Positions 1-5,200 of a DNA stretch of 5,200 bases are shown here, piece after piece. The stretch is taken from contig JAUSEJ010001114.1 of the NCBI GenBank assembly GCA_030650265.1, positions 1 to 5,200 on the forward strand. Reading direction: 5' to 3'. The stretch's first letter is position 1; each line of letters begins with the position of its first letter. The stretch is from Dehalococcoidia bacterium (GTDB lineage: Bacteria > Chloroflexota > Dehalococcoidia > JACPQF01). The notes beneath the pieces are model-generated. The model worked only from the letters and a program-made list of their open reading frames with translations. It made no database searches and had not been told where the DNA came from. Both the position numbers and the translations under genes were made by a program.

Positions 1-12
1 GTCATAGACGGA

Positions 13-579
13 CTAGAGGTCCCGACCAGGGCGTTGGAAGTTTTGGAGCAAAAAGGCAATTCTGCAGCTATGCTCCAGAACAGACGTCCAATGGAATGCT
101 TCTTCGAGGCTTTGTCCGATGGCAAAGCAACCGTGACCGCGAATCATCACGGCTTTCGCCTCTTTTAGGGCGGAGGGCACTAGTTCGACGGTCTCCTGAG
201 ATACCACTATGAGGTTCGCCTTGATGACAGGTATGGTGCCCAGGAGATAAGAGGCTTCGAGGTCGGGTGGCGTAATGTTGTCGCACAGCAGAGATAAGGC
301 CACGGCATGAGCGGGATGGCTGTGAATTACAGCCATGGCGTCAGATTGCTCGTAGATAGCACGGTGCACCGGAAGTTCGAAGGATGCTTGCCGGTCGGCA
401 GGATGAGGACCGCGAATGGTTGTCTTAACCAGGTCAGTGCGCCGTAGATTGCCAAGCATACTGCCATGCACAGTAATTACCAGGCTATCGCCAATTCGCG
501 CGCTCATATTGCCTCCGTGTGAGGTTACCAATCCACTGGTGAAGAGGTCTTTGCCGATCATTCGAAACTGGTTTATCAT
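13..579 (-). CDS. Class II aldolase/adducin-family protein (FucA-like)
   Basis: The 188-residue product is a small cytoplasmic member of the class II aldolase/adducin family. These Zn-dependent enzymes cleave sugar phosphates (fuculose-1-P, ribulose-5-P epimerisation) or dehydrate methylthioribulose-1-P. Visible family hallmarks are GGNMSAR (about 22-28, the phosphate-binding GN-S loop), the acidic residue E68 in SFELPVH, the metal-ligand pair H86 and H88 in IHSHPAH, and the third histidine H149 in RGHGCFAIG. All expected metal and catalytic residues are present, so the enzyme should be active. It is somewhat shorter than E. coli FucA (about 215 residues). The ATG at 579 is chosen because the frame is closed by TGA at 603-601 with no usable start between. 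Its Shine-Dalgarno is poor (GGATGAAG only). It is divergent from the response regulator. The substrate cannot be read from sequence; an L-fuculose-phosphate aldolase label would be a guess. Confidence 0.9.
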   Translation of the reverse strand: MINQFRMIGKDLFTSGLVTSHGGNMSARIGDSLVITVHGSMLGNLRRTDLVKTTIRGPHPADRQASFELPVHRAIYEQSDAMAVIHSHPAHAVALSLLCDNITPPDLEASYLLGTIPVIKANLIVVSQETVELVPSALKEAKAVMIRGHGCFAIGQSLEEAFHWTSVLEHSCRIAFLLQNFQRPGRDL

Positions 580-591
580 GGCTTCATCCGC

Positions 592-612
592 GGGAGGGAT
601 TCATTCCCTCCC
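592..612 (-). repeat. GC-rich perfect hairpin in the aldolase leader
   Basis: GGGAGGGA (592-599) and TCCCTCCC (605-612) form a perfect 8-bp stem around a 5-base loop. It lies between the predicted transcription start (about 621) and the aldolase ATG (579), ending 12 bases before the start codon. There is no U-tract, so it is not an intrinsic terminator. On the minus strand the 5' arm is purine-rich and resembles a Shine-Dalgarno that would be buried in the stem. A role in translation control or mRNA stability is inference. Confidence 0.6.
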
Positions 613-627
613 ATTGTTATTGAATCG

Positions 628-656
628 AGTATACCGGGCAGGGCGGCTGGTGTCAA
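628..656 (-). promoter_or_regulatory. Sigma70-type promoter for the aldolase gene
   Basis: Read on the minus strand, TTGACA (656-651, perfect -35) is followed by a 17-base spacer and TATACT (633-628, 5/6 match to the -10). Expected transcription start is about 621, giving a leader of about 42 bases before the ATG at 579. It is the best promoter match in the window. Confidence 0.75.
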
Positions 657-714
657 CGAAATGTGATATGTTAGTGAACGGGAAAGGTGCAGCAGCGACC
701 GTGAGGGTCAGAAG

Positions 715-1296
715 ATGAAAGACAGGTTGCGAGTGCTGATCGCGGACGACGAGGGGATTCAATTGCTGAGCCTGAGAGCGCAGTTGGAGCACCTGGAACA
801 TGAAGTGGTGGGTGTGGCCTCCGATGGGCAGGCGGCCGTGGATCTGGCGCTTCGACTCAAGCCCGACCTCGTAATCATGGATATCAAAATGCCGCGATTG
901 GACGGCATCGATGCTGCCAGGGCTATCAACAGTGAGAGGCCGGTTCCCATTGTTTTGGTCACGGCCTATAGTGAAAAACAACTGGCGGCGCGCGCCGCAG
1001 ACGCCGGCATCTTCGCCTATCTAATCAAGCCAGTATCGGAGGCGGACCTCCTCCCGGCAATCATTTTGGCTACCTCTCGATTTGACGAGTTTCAACTTCT
1101 GAAGAAAGGCATTGAGGACCTCAAGGAGGCTCTTGAGGCCCGGAAGCTGGTGGAGCAGGCCAAGGGAATACTCATGGAACGGCGCAGCTACAGCGAGCAT
1201 GAAGCCTTTCGGATGATGCAAACTCGTAGCCAGCACGAGAACAAGAAACTGGTTGAGATAGCCAAAGCGATTATTCTTGCGGACAAGATGCTTTAG
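715..1296 (+). CDS. ANTAR-domain response regulator (AmiR/NasR type)
   Basis: This 193-residue cytoplasmic two-component response regulator has an RNA-binding output domain. The receiver domain (about 5-120) shows the acidic pair D11/D12, phospho-acceptor D56 in VIMDIKMP, switch threonine T83 and K105 in YLIKPV, so it should be phosphorylatable. A helical linker (about 122-145) leads to an ANTAR domain (about 140-190) with the typical AKGILMER, the EAFRMMQ helix and a C-terminal NKKLVEIAKAI helix. ANTAR proteins of this layout usually bind paired hexaloop stem-loops in leader RNAs and prevent transcription termination. The start at 715 is firm: GAGGG at 703-707 is a good Shine-Dalgarno, and the frame upstream is closed by TGA at 664-666 without another start codon. 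No histidine kinase lies in the window, so its partner is elsewhere. Full family length, nothing missing. I could not identify a convincing promoter between 580 and 714. Confidence 0.93.
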   Translation: MKDRLRVLIADDEGIQLLSLRAQLEHLEHEVVGVASDGQAAVDLALRLKPDLVIMDIKMPRLDGIDAARAINSERPVPIVLVTAYSEKQLAARAADAGIFAYLIKPVSEADLLPAIILATSRFDEFQLLKKGIEDLKEALEARKLVEQAKGILMERRSYSEHEAFRMMQTRSQHENKKLVEIAKAIILADKML

Positions 1297-1298
1297 GG

Positions 1299-1370
1299 CT
1301 ATCAGCCATCAGCGTCTTGAAAAATAGCCCTTGGTCCAGTAGCTATGAGCTGACCGCTGACGGCTGATAG
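1299..1370. repeat. Long imperfect inverted repeat built of heptad units
   Basis: The arms 1299-1314 and 1355-1370 are 16 bases each and complementary at 15 positions, with a 40-base loop. The single mismatch (A1308 opposite C1361) becomes a G-U wobble in minus-strand RNA, so the wzz-side transcript could pair along the whole arm. The arms consist of degenerate 7-base units: GCTATCA, GCCATCA at 1298-1311, and GCTATGA, GCTGACC, GCTGACG, GCTGATA at 1342-1369. A competing 8-bp stem pairs 1295-1302 with 1324-1331. It lies between convergent genes, starting two bases after the regulator stop codon. It may act as a bidirectional 3'-end structure, but neither side has a T-tract. Confidence 0.7.
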
Positions 1371-1381
1371 TTCCCTGCTAT

Positions 1382-2059
1382 TTAACCTCTTGGTATTTCC
1401 CCCAGAACACGCAGGCCCACAAGGCGTTCGACCTCCGATGTGTCGCGAATAGACGTGTCGAGATAGTCGAGCAGAAAAATGATCGCCAACCCGGCTATGA
1501 AGCCGAGAACGACCCTAAGCGCCGTGTCAGCGGAATTGCGAATGACGTTAACTTGCGAAGTCACCGCCGGGGGATCGATCAGATTTACGCCAGCCTTGTC
1601 GTAGCCTAACTGAGCGAAATACGTGCTGGCGTTGTTTTGAAGCACTTTCAGTGATGCCTGCGCGACTTTTAGAACATGATCAGGGTTATCACCGCTGAAG
1701 GAAACGATCATTACGCGATGGGTCTTCGCCGTATTCCTCCTGCCGCTGATGCTGCCGACGTCAAAGGTCGCGTCTTTGAGTTCCTTCTTGACATCTGCGG
1801 CAGAGGCGTCGCTCTTCACCAATTCTGACAGGTCGTCGAGCAGGTATTCGGAGCTGACCCAGGTGTAGTATCGGTCGAAAGTGAAGAAATTCCCGTTGCT
1901 AGTCTCGGGAGGAACGCCCACTAAGAAACGCATCGATGCCACATAGCTGGTTTCTGGCTTGGGGGTGAGGGCGATGCTGGAGATACCAACTAATATCGTA
2001 ATAACGACCGGAATCCAAATCCGTCTCCAGATTATCTGAAAATACTGCCGAAGTTCCAT
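1382..2059 (-). CDS. Wzz/CapA-type polysaccharide chain-length determinant
   Basis: The 225-residue inner-membrane protein belongs to the Wzz/polysaccharide co-polymerase family, which sets chain length and supports export of surface polysaccharide. The layout is classic: a short cytoplasmic N-terminus (MELRQYFQIIWRR), TM1 at about 14-31, an extracytoplasmic domain of about 145 residues, the IDPP element (161-164) before TM2 at about 180-198, and a cytoplasmic tail (DTSIRDTSEVERLVGLRVLGEIPRG). Its length and tail resemble the Gram-positive CapA/YveK type, where the tyrosine kinase is a separate protein. No Walker motifs are present and no kinase gene lies nearby. The start at 2059 is firm: AGGAGG at 2069-2064 precedes it. 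The methyltransferase stop TAG (2070-2068) overlaps that site, leaving an 8-base gap, so the pair is almost certainly cotranscribed and translationally coupled. The specific polymer is unknown. Confidence 0.88.
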   Translation of the reverse strand: MELRQYFQIIWRRIWIPVVITILVGISSIALTPKPETSYVASMRFLVGVPPETSNGNFFTFDRYYTWVSSEYLLDDLSELVKSDASAADVKKELKDATFDVGSISGRRNTAKTHRVMIVSFSGDNPDHVLKVAQASLKVLQNNASTYFAQLGYDKAGVNLIDPPAVTSQVNVIRNSADTALRVVLGFIAGLAIIFLLDYLDTSIRDTSEVERLVGLRVLGEIPRG

Positions 2060-2067
2060 TTTTCCTC

Positions 2068-2976
2068 CTACAAACCTTTCCTGTATTCGACCAGAATTCC
2101 TCCCGCCCAGTCAGGCGGTAGGACCAGGTCGCCGATTTCCATGGCAAAAGTGATGACGAGATTGGCCAGGTTTTCGACTGCCTTGGACCGCATCAGCGCC
2201 TCACAGACTGTTACAGCGGCTGAGAGCAACCATGCCCTTTGCCTGTACTCGTTATCAAAATACTGGACGATGCGATTGACATAAACCAGGCCCCGGTAAC
2301 AAGGGATTTCCTTAACCGGCACGAAGCCATGGCGGCGAAAGCGAGCAGCGATATCGCTGGCCCTCTCCAGGCCGATATGGCCCTCAGGGCCGGTAATGTA
2401 TTTCTCGTACAGTCCCGGGAACCTTTTCGCGTAGCGATTGAGCGGGTCCTGTCCGTCAGCCTCCGAGTAATGGAGCGTTCTCCCGCCCTTCTTGAGAACC
2501 CGGAGGATCTCCGAAAGGACGCGATCCTTGGCTTCGATAGGCACATGTCCCAGCACGTCGCTGCTAACGACAAGGTCGAAACTCCCGTCCGGGAAGGGTA
2601 ATTCACCGAGGTCGGCGGCGGCTACCCGATAGTTGATGGATCTGGCCGCTGCCAAAGACGACCGGGAAACGTCTATACCTACGACCTCACGCGACAGAGC
2701 GAACACGCTCCAGCCACCCCCGCAACCCAGATCGAGGAGAAGCCCCTCGTCTCCGGACAGTCTCTGCATAAAGAATCGTTGCTTCTTTATAAGCCAATTG
2801 CGAAGCGTGCCTCCCGAAGTGTCCGGCTCTGTCCATTTGCCCTCATAGAATGCATCTGGCTCGCAGAATACCGGTATGTCGTCGATCACGGGAAATTGCT
2901 CCGAACAAGAGCTACAGATAAGACCGTCGACTCCGGCGCTCAGCTCAGCGTGGCAATCTGGGCAAACAAAGATCAT
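2068..2976 (-). CDS. Zinc-ribbon SAM-dependent methyltransferase (class I)
   Basis: The 302-residue product is probably a cytoplasmic SAM-dependent methyltransferase. The N-terminus is a Trm112-like zinc ribbon with CPDC (C5, C8) and CSSC (C21, C24), followed by PVIDDIPVF, the usual sequence of this ribbon family. The Rossmann methyltransferase core follows: motif I LLDLGCGGG (80-88), VVGIDVS (98-104) with the acidic ribose-binding residue, an acidic turn at ADLGELPFPDGSFDLVVSSDVLGHV (in part 121-145), and ILRVLKKGG (157-165). The C-terminal 100 residues are not assignable. The frame is open to an ATG at 3081, but that start would overlap the divergent corA start. ATG 2976 begins exactly at the ribbon and has AAAGG 7 bases upstream, so I prefer it. 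Pairing with a downstream Wzz gene suggests action on a glycan or lipid-linked sugar intermediate. That substrate is inference; a quinone or other small molecule is possible. Confidence 0.85.
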   Translation of the reverse strand: MIFVCPDCHAELSAGVDGLICSSCSEQFPVIDDIPVFCEPDAFYEGKWTEPDTSGGTLRNWLIKKQRFFMQRLSGDEGLLLDLGCGGGWSVFALSREVVGIDVSRSSLAAARSINYRVAAADLGELPFPDGSFDLVVSSDVLGHVPIEAKDRVLSEILRVLKKGGRTLHYSEADGQDPLNRYAKRFPGLYEKYITGPEGHIGLERASDIAARFRRHGFVPVKEIPCYRGLVYVNRIVQYFDNEYRQRAWLLSAAVTVCEALMRSKAVENLANLVITFAMEIGDLVLPPDWAGGILVEYRKGL

Positions 2977-3024
2977 GAAGAGGCCTTTTGCATAAGCACC
3001 TGAACACAGGGCCACCCTTACGCC

Positions 3025-3049
3025 CTTGAGCTCGAACCACCGAGTTAAG
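3025..3049. repeat. Imperfect inverted repeat in the divergent region
   Basis: The arms 3025-3034 and 3041-3049 pair at nine positions with one bulged base and one G-T pair, around a 6-base centre AACCAC. It sits just downstream of the -10 of the minus-strand promoter, overlapping the expected start. A repressor site is possible, but nothing else supports it. Confidence 0.3.
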
Positions 3050-3051
3050 AC

Positions 3052-3081
3052 ATGATAACACAGGAGCGCTATTGTCGACAA
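3052..3081 (-). promoter_or_regulatory. Candidate promoter for the methyltransferase-wzz operon
   Basis: On the minus strand, TTGTCG (3081-3076, 4/6 to -35), an 18-base spacer and TATCAT (3057-3052, 5/6 to -10) give a start near 3045. This leaves a leader of about 69 bases before ATG 2976. The -35 lies in the palindrome TTGTCGACAA shared with the opposite strand. Confidence 0.5.
3072..3081. promoter_or_regulatory. Palindrome TTGTCGACAA shared by divergent promoters
   Basis: This is a perfect 10-base palindrome, placed so that each strand reads TTGTCG as a -35 element. The plus-strand copy has TACAAT 18 bases downstream and the minus-strand copy has TATCAT 18 bases downstream. A regulator binding here could control both directions. 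Operator function is inference. Confidence 0.4.
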
Positions 3082-3101
3082 GAATCAAGGCATGCTACAA
3101 T
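3072..3101 (+). promoter_or_regulatory. Candidate plus-strand promoter overlapping the corA start
   Basis: TTGTCG (3072-3077), an 18-base spacer and TACAAT (3096-3101, 5/6 to -10) form a plausible promoter, but it overlaps ATG 3100. Its transcript would begin near 3108, after the annotated start. It makes sense only if translation starts at GTG 3130, which has GGAG at 3121-3124. Confidence 0.3.
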
Positions 3102-4089
3102 GAAACAGCTTAAGCTGATTGGAGAAGTAGTGTCGCTTTCACTCGTATATCTCAAGGATGGGAATCCGTCCGAAGAAGAAGATCGCCAAAAGATCGACTT
3201 GTTGGTCAAACAGACTGATGCGGTGTTCTGGCTCGACTTATCATCTCCCACCGCCGAGGAACTCGACTGGCTGGAGCAGACTTTCAGCTTCCACCCTTTG
3301 ACAATCGAGGATCTCAAGAGCGAAAACCCGAGGCCGAAGTTGGAGGATTATCCCGGTTATGTCTTTATGGTCGGCCACAGTGCCCTGATCCAGGGGGCCG
3401 TGCTTGAATTGACGGAGGTTCACTTCTTTGTCGCCAAGCAGTACATCATTACCTCTCATGCCGACGCCTTGGAACAACACGAGAGCTTCCGGCACGACTT
3501 TGAAGGCAAATCTTCATGGCTCAGGCGCGGCACGGATTTCTGCCTCTACAGGCTGATCAATGACCTGGCGAAAGGATACCTTGCAGTAGTGGACGGCATC
3601 GACGATGAGTTGGATGAACTTCAGAACGCGATTCTCGCCGGAACTGGTCTAAATAGAATCGACCCAATAATCAACATCAGGCGTCAATTGGCGACGCTGC
3701 GCCGTATTGTCAGCCCGACGCGTGAGATCGCCAACGAACTTAGTCTCCACTCGTATCCCTTTATCCAAGAGGACACCACAATATATTATCGCGACGTCCA
3801 CAATCTGCTGGTAACCATCTTTGATATGGCTGAGACGCAGAGGGATGTCGCCTCCAATATCCTCGATGCTCATCTTATGGTGGTTTCAAATCGCTTGAAC
3901 GATATCATGAAGCGGCTCACCGTCTTTGCCTCCATCTTTCTGCCAGTCAGCTTCTTCGCTGCCATCGGTGGGATGAATTTCACGGCGTTGCCATTTGACA
4001 GTCCCTTCTTTTTTGCCGCCATGATGGTAGGTCTTATCGTCGTACCTGTCCTCATGCTGATTTGGTTCAGAAAAGAAGGCTGGTTTTAG
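3100..4089 (+). CDS. corA: CorA-family Mg2+/divalent cation transporter
   Basis: The 329-residue inner-membrane ion channel of the CorA family forms homopentamers and moves Mg2+ (also Co2+/Ni2+ in relatives) down its gradient. The large N-terminal cytoplasmic domain carries the typical FWLDLSSPTAEELDWL and HPLTIEDL segments. The long stalk helix (about 200-270) has the conserved RRQLATLRRIV region, and two C-terminal membrane helices flank the signature GMN (291-293). TM1 spans roughly 273-290, TM2 roughly 302-322, and the tail RKEGWF ends in the usual way. The residue before GMN is glycine (GGMN), where YGMN is more usual. Start choice: ATG 3100 has AAGG at 3087-3090. The same frame is open to ATG 3052, which lacks a good ribosome site. 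GTG 3130 with GGAG at 3121-3124 is a serious alternative if the plus-strand promoter at 3072-3101 is real. Length is normal with any of these starts. Confidence 0.92.
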   Translation: MKQLKLIGEVVSLSLVYLKDGNPSEEEDRQKIDLLVKQTDAVFWLDLSSPTAEELDWLEQTFSFHPLTIEDLKSENPRPKLEDYPGYVFMVGHSALIQGAVLELTEVHFFVAKQYIITSHADALEQHESFRHDFEGKSSWLRRGTDFCLYRLINDLAKGYLAVVDGIDDELDELQNAILAGTGLNRIDPIINIRRQLATLRRIVSPTREIANELSLHSYPFIQEDTTIYYRDVHNLLVTIFDMAETQRDVASNILDAHLMVVSNRLNDIMKRLTVFASIFLPVSFFAAIGGMNFTALPFDSPFFFAAMMVGLIVVPVLMLIWFRKEGWF

Positions 4090-4090
4090 G

Positions 4091-4113
4091 TAGCTACCAG
4101 CTATCAGTTGCTC
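4091..4113. repeat. Heptad-type repeat remnant after the corA stop
   Basis: GCTACCA (4093-4099) and GCTATCA (4100-4106) are two adjacent 7-base units of the same kind and orientation as those at 1298-1311. As there, they begin within a few bases of a stop codon (corA TAG at 4087-4089). A small 5-bp stem CTCGC/GCGAG (4111-4115, 4122-4126) follows, without a T-tract. Confidence 0.45.
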
Positions 4114-4118
4114 GCTGG

Positions 4119-4149
4119 TTGGCGAGAACGGGCATTTCTAGGCTATACT
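4119..4149 (+). promoter_or_regulatory. Candidate mnmG promoter giving a leaderless message
   Basis: TATACT (4144-4149) is a 5/6 match to the -10, and its expected start falls at about 4156, the first base of the mnmG ATG. The upstream TTGGCG (4119-4124) is a weak -35 with a long 19-base spacer. No Shine-Dalgarno lies in the normal window before the ATG. Confidence 0.5.
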
Positions 4150-4155
4150 TTCTGT

Positions 4156-5200
4156 ATGTATGATGTAGCAGTAATAGGCGGGGGCCACGCCGGGTGTGAG
4201 GCGGCCTTGGCGGCCGTGCGCATGGGCTGTAGAACTCTCCTCCTAACGATGAATCTGGATACAGTGGCTTTGATGCCCTGCAATCCTTCAATCGGCGGTC
4301 CGGCCAAAGGGCATCTGGTTCGTGAGATCGACGCCCTCGGCGGTGAGATGGCGAAGACCATCGACCGCACGTTTATCCAGATTAGAATGCTTAACACCGG
4401 CAAAGGTCCTGCGGTGCAGGCCTTGCGAGCGCAGGCTGACAAGAGACTCTATAGCCTGTGCATGCGGCGCGTGCTCGAAAGCCGGCCCGGTCTTGATATC
4501 AAGCAAGATATGGTGGAATCGGTTGTAGTCGAGCAGATGACGGACGGACGGAAGACGCTCGTACTCTCCACCAATTCGGGTAGAGTCTTTCGCGTGCGGA
4601 CAGCAGTCATGACCACCGGCACGTTTCTCGCGGGCAGGATCATCGTGGGGGACAGGACCTATCAGGCGGGAAGAGCCGGGGAGTTTCCCGCCACGGGGCT
4701 ATCCGGCAGCCTCAAGTTGCTGGGCTTCAAGCTCGGTCGCCTGAAGACCGGAACGCCGCCGAGGGTGGATGCCCGGACCATCGATTTTGGCCAGACAGAG
4801 ATCCAGCCCGGAAGCGACTACCCGCTCTATTTCAGTTTGTCTTCGTACCGGTTTAGTAAAAAACGTGGCGATGAGGCGATTAGCGCGTCTTTCTCAGTGC
4901 CTCCCAATCCCGTCTACCCCGATTCTAGCCGGAACTCCTGGCGGCCCCAATTGCCGTGCTATCTGGTGCATACGAACCAGAGAACGCACGAGACTATCCG
5001 GGCCAACCTCCATCGCTCTCCCTTGTTCAATGGCTTGATTCAGGGCATTGGACCCCGCTATTGTCCCTCTATCGAGGACAAGGTGGTCAGGTTTGCCGAC
5101 AAAGCCAGCCATAGCCTTTTTCTGGAACCGGAAGGCTGGGATACGAACGAGGTTTACGTTCAGGGAGCGAACACTAGCTTGCCAGAGGACGTCCAGTTGG
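4156..5200 (+). CDS. mnmG: tRNA uridine-5-carboxymethylaminomethyl modification enzyme MnmG, 3'-truncated
   Basis: The first 348 codons of MnmG (GidA) run off the window end; the family is about 630 residues. With MnmE, this FAD enzyme installs the cmnm5/nm5 group on wobble uridine 34 of certain tRNAs in the cytoplasm. The N-terminal FAD-binding loop is [10 protein letters not shown] (6-15). [24 protein letters not shown] (in part 40-60) holds conserved cysteine C42. RLKTGTPPR (195-203), PCYLVHTN (267-274) and [11 protein letters not shown] with C303 match the second conserved cysteine region. LEPEGW and [14 protein letters not shown] follow. Compared with E. coli MnmG as I remember it, the stretch between TGTPPR and PCY is about 63 residues rather than about 36, an insertion of roughly 27. 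ATG 4156 starts exactly at the family N-terminus; ATG 4160 reaches a stop after two codons. The frame is open throughout. No ribosome site is present. Confidence 0.95.
   Translation, partial: MYDVAVIGGGHAGCEAALAAVRMGCRTLLLTMNLDTVALMPCNPSIGGPAKGHLVREIDALGGEMAKTIDRTFIQIRMLNTGKGPAVQALRAQADKRLYSLCMRRVLESRPGLDIKQDMVESVVVEQMTDGRKTLVLSTNSGRVFRVRTAVMTTGTFLAGRIIVGDRTYQAGRAGEFPATGLSGSLKLLGFKLGRLKTGTPPRVDARTIDFGQTEIQPGSDYPLYFSLSSYRFSKKRGDEAISASFSVPPNPVYPDSSRNSWRPQLPCYLVHTNQRTHETIRANLHRSPLFNGLIQGIGPRYCPSIEDKVVRFADKASHSLFLEPEGWDTNEVYVQGANTSLPEDVQL

Noticed and set aside
1..12. Possible start of a further minus-strand gene (ATG at 5-3).
   Set aside because: Only five bases remain before the window edge and no clear ribosome site is visible.
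613..672. Plus-strand promoter for the response regulator (TATGTT at 667-672, TATACC at 630-635).
   Set aside because: Neither -10-like hexamer has a reasonable -35 at 16-18 bases; not supportable by eye.
1299..1370. Intrinsic terminator between the regulator and wzz genes.
   Set aside because: The stem is long, but the loop is 40 bases and no T-tract follows on either strand; kept only as a repeat.
2239..2601. Open frame of 120 codons on the plus strand.
   Set aside because: Lies wholly antisense to the methyltransferase core, has no recognisable domain, and is best explained as a shadow of that gene.
3020..3045. GGTTCGAGCTC on the minus strand, resembling a tRNA T-arm.
   Set aside because: No acceptor, D-arm or anticodon arm can be placed around it, and the region is a divergent promoter gap.
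2977..3081. N-terminal 35-residue extension of the methyltransferase to ATG 3081.
   Set aside because: It lies upstream of the zinc ribbon, overlaps the plus-strand promoter/corA region, and shows no domain; ATG 2976 has a better ribosome site.
4111..4126. Hairpin CTCGC/GCGAG as a corA terminator.
   Set aside because: Only 5 bp, with no T-run after it.
4769..5038. Open frame of 89 codons on the plus strand.
   Set aside because: It is an out-of-frame shadow inside mnmG, whose own frame is open and conserved across the region.

Overview
The window carries six protein-coding genes in a dense bacterial arrangement with short intergenic gaps. Base composition is moderate, by eye slightly above 50% G+C. 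The MnmG sequence motifs ([25 protein letters not shown]) and the ANTAR-type response regulator remind me of Chloroflexota (Dehalococcoidia-like) or a related uncultured lineage. That is pattern memory only, and no rRNA or other marker here can confirm it.

Layout: (1) 13-579, minus strand, a small class II aldolase/adducin-family protein. It has a near-consensus sigma70-type promoter and a GC-rich hairpin in its short leader. (2) 715-1296, plus strand, a receiver-ANTAR response regulator divergent from the aldolase. (3) 1297-1381, a convergent gap filled by degenerate 7-base repeats that form a long inverted repeat. (4) 2976 to 1382, minus strand, a two-gene operon: a methyltransferase with an N-terminal zinc ribbon, then a Wzz/CapA-type polysaccharide chain-length protein, with the upstream stop codon inside the downstream Shine-Dalgarno. 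(5) 2977-3099, a divergent promoter region centred on the palindrome TTGTCGACAA. (6) 3100-4089, plus strand, a CorA-family Mg2+/divalent cation transporter. (7) 4090-4155, a short gap with more of the 7-base repeat and a -10 box placed so that the next message would be leaderless. (8) 4156-5200, plus strand, mnmG (gidA), a tRNA wobble-uridine modification enzyme cut off by the window end.

Functionally this is a mix. mnmG and corA are housekeeping genes, the methyltransferase-Wzz pair suggests a cell-surface glycan function, and the aldolase and ANTAR regulator are metabolic and regulatory. I see no mobile element, CRISPR array, tRNA, rRNA or defence cassette, and no clear candidate for an undescribed multi-gene system. 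The most interesting signals are regulatory: the heptad repeats placed just after two stop codons, the shared -35 palindrome of the divergent operon/corA region, the structured aldolase leader, and the probably leaderless mnmG start.
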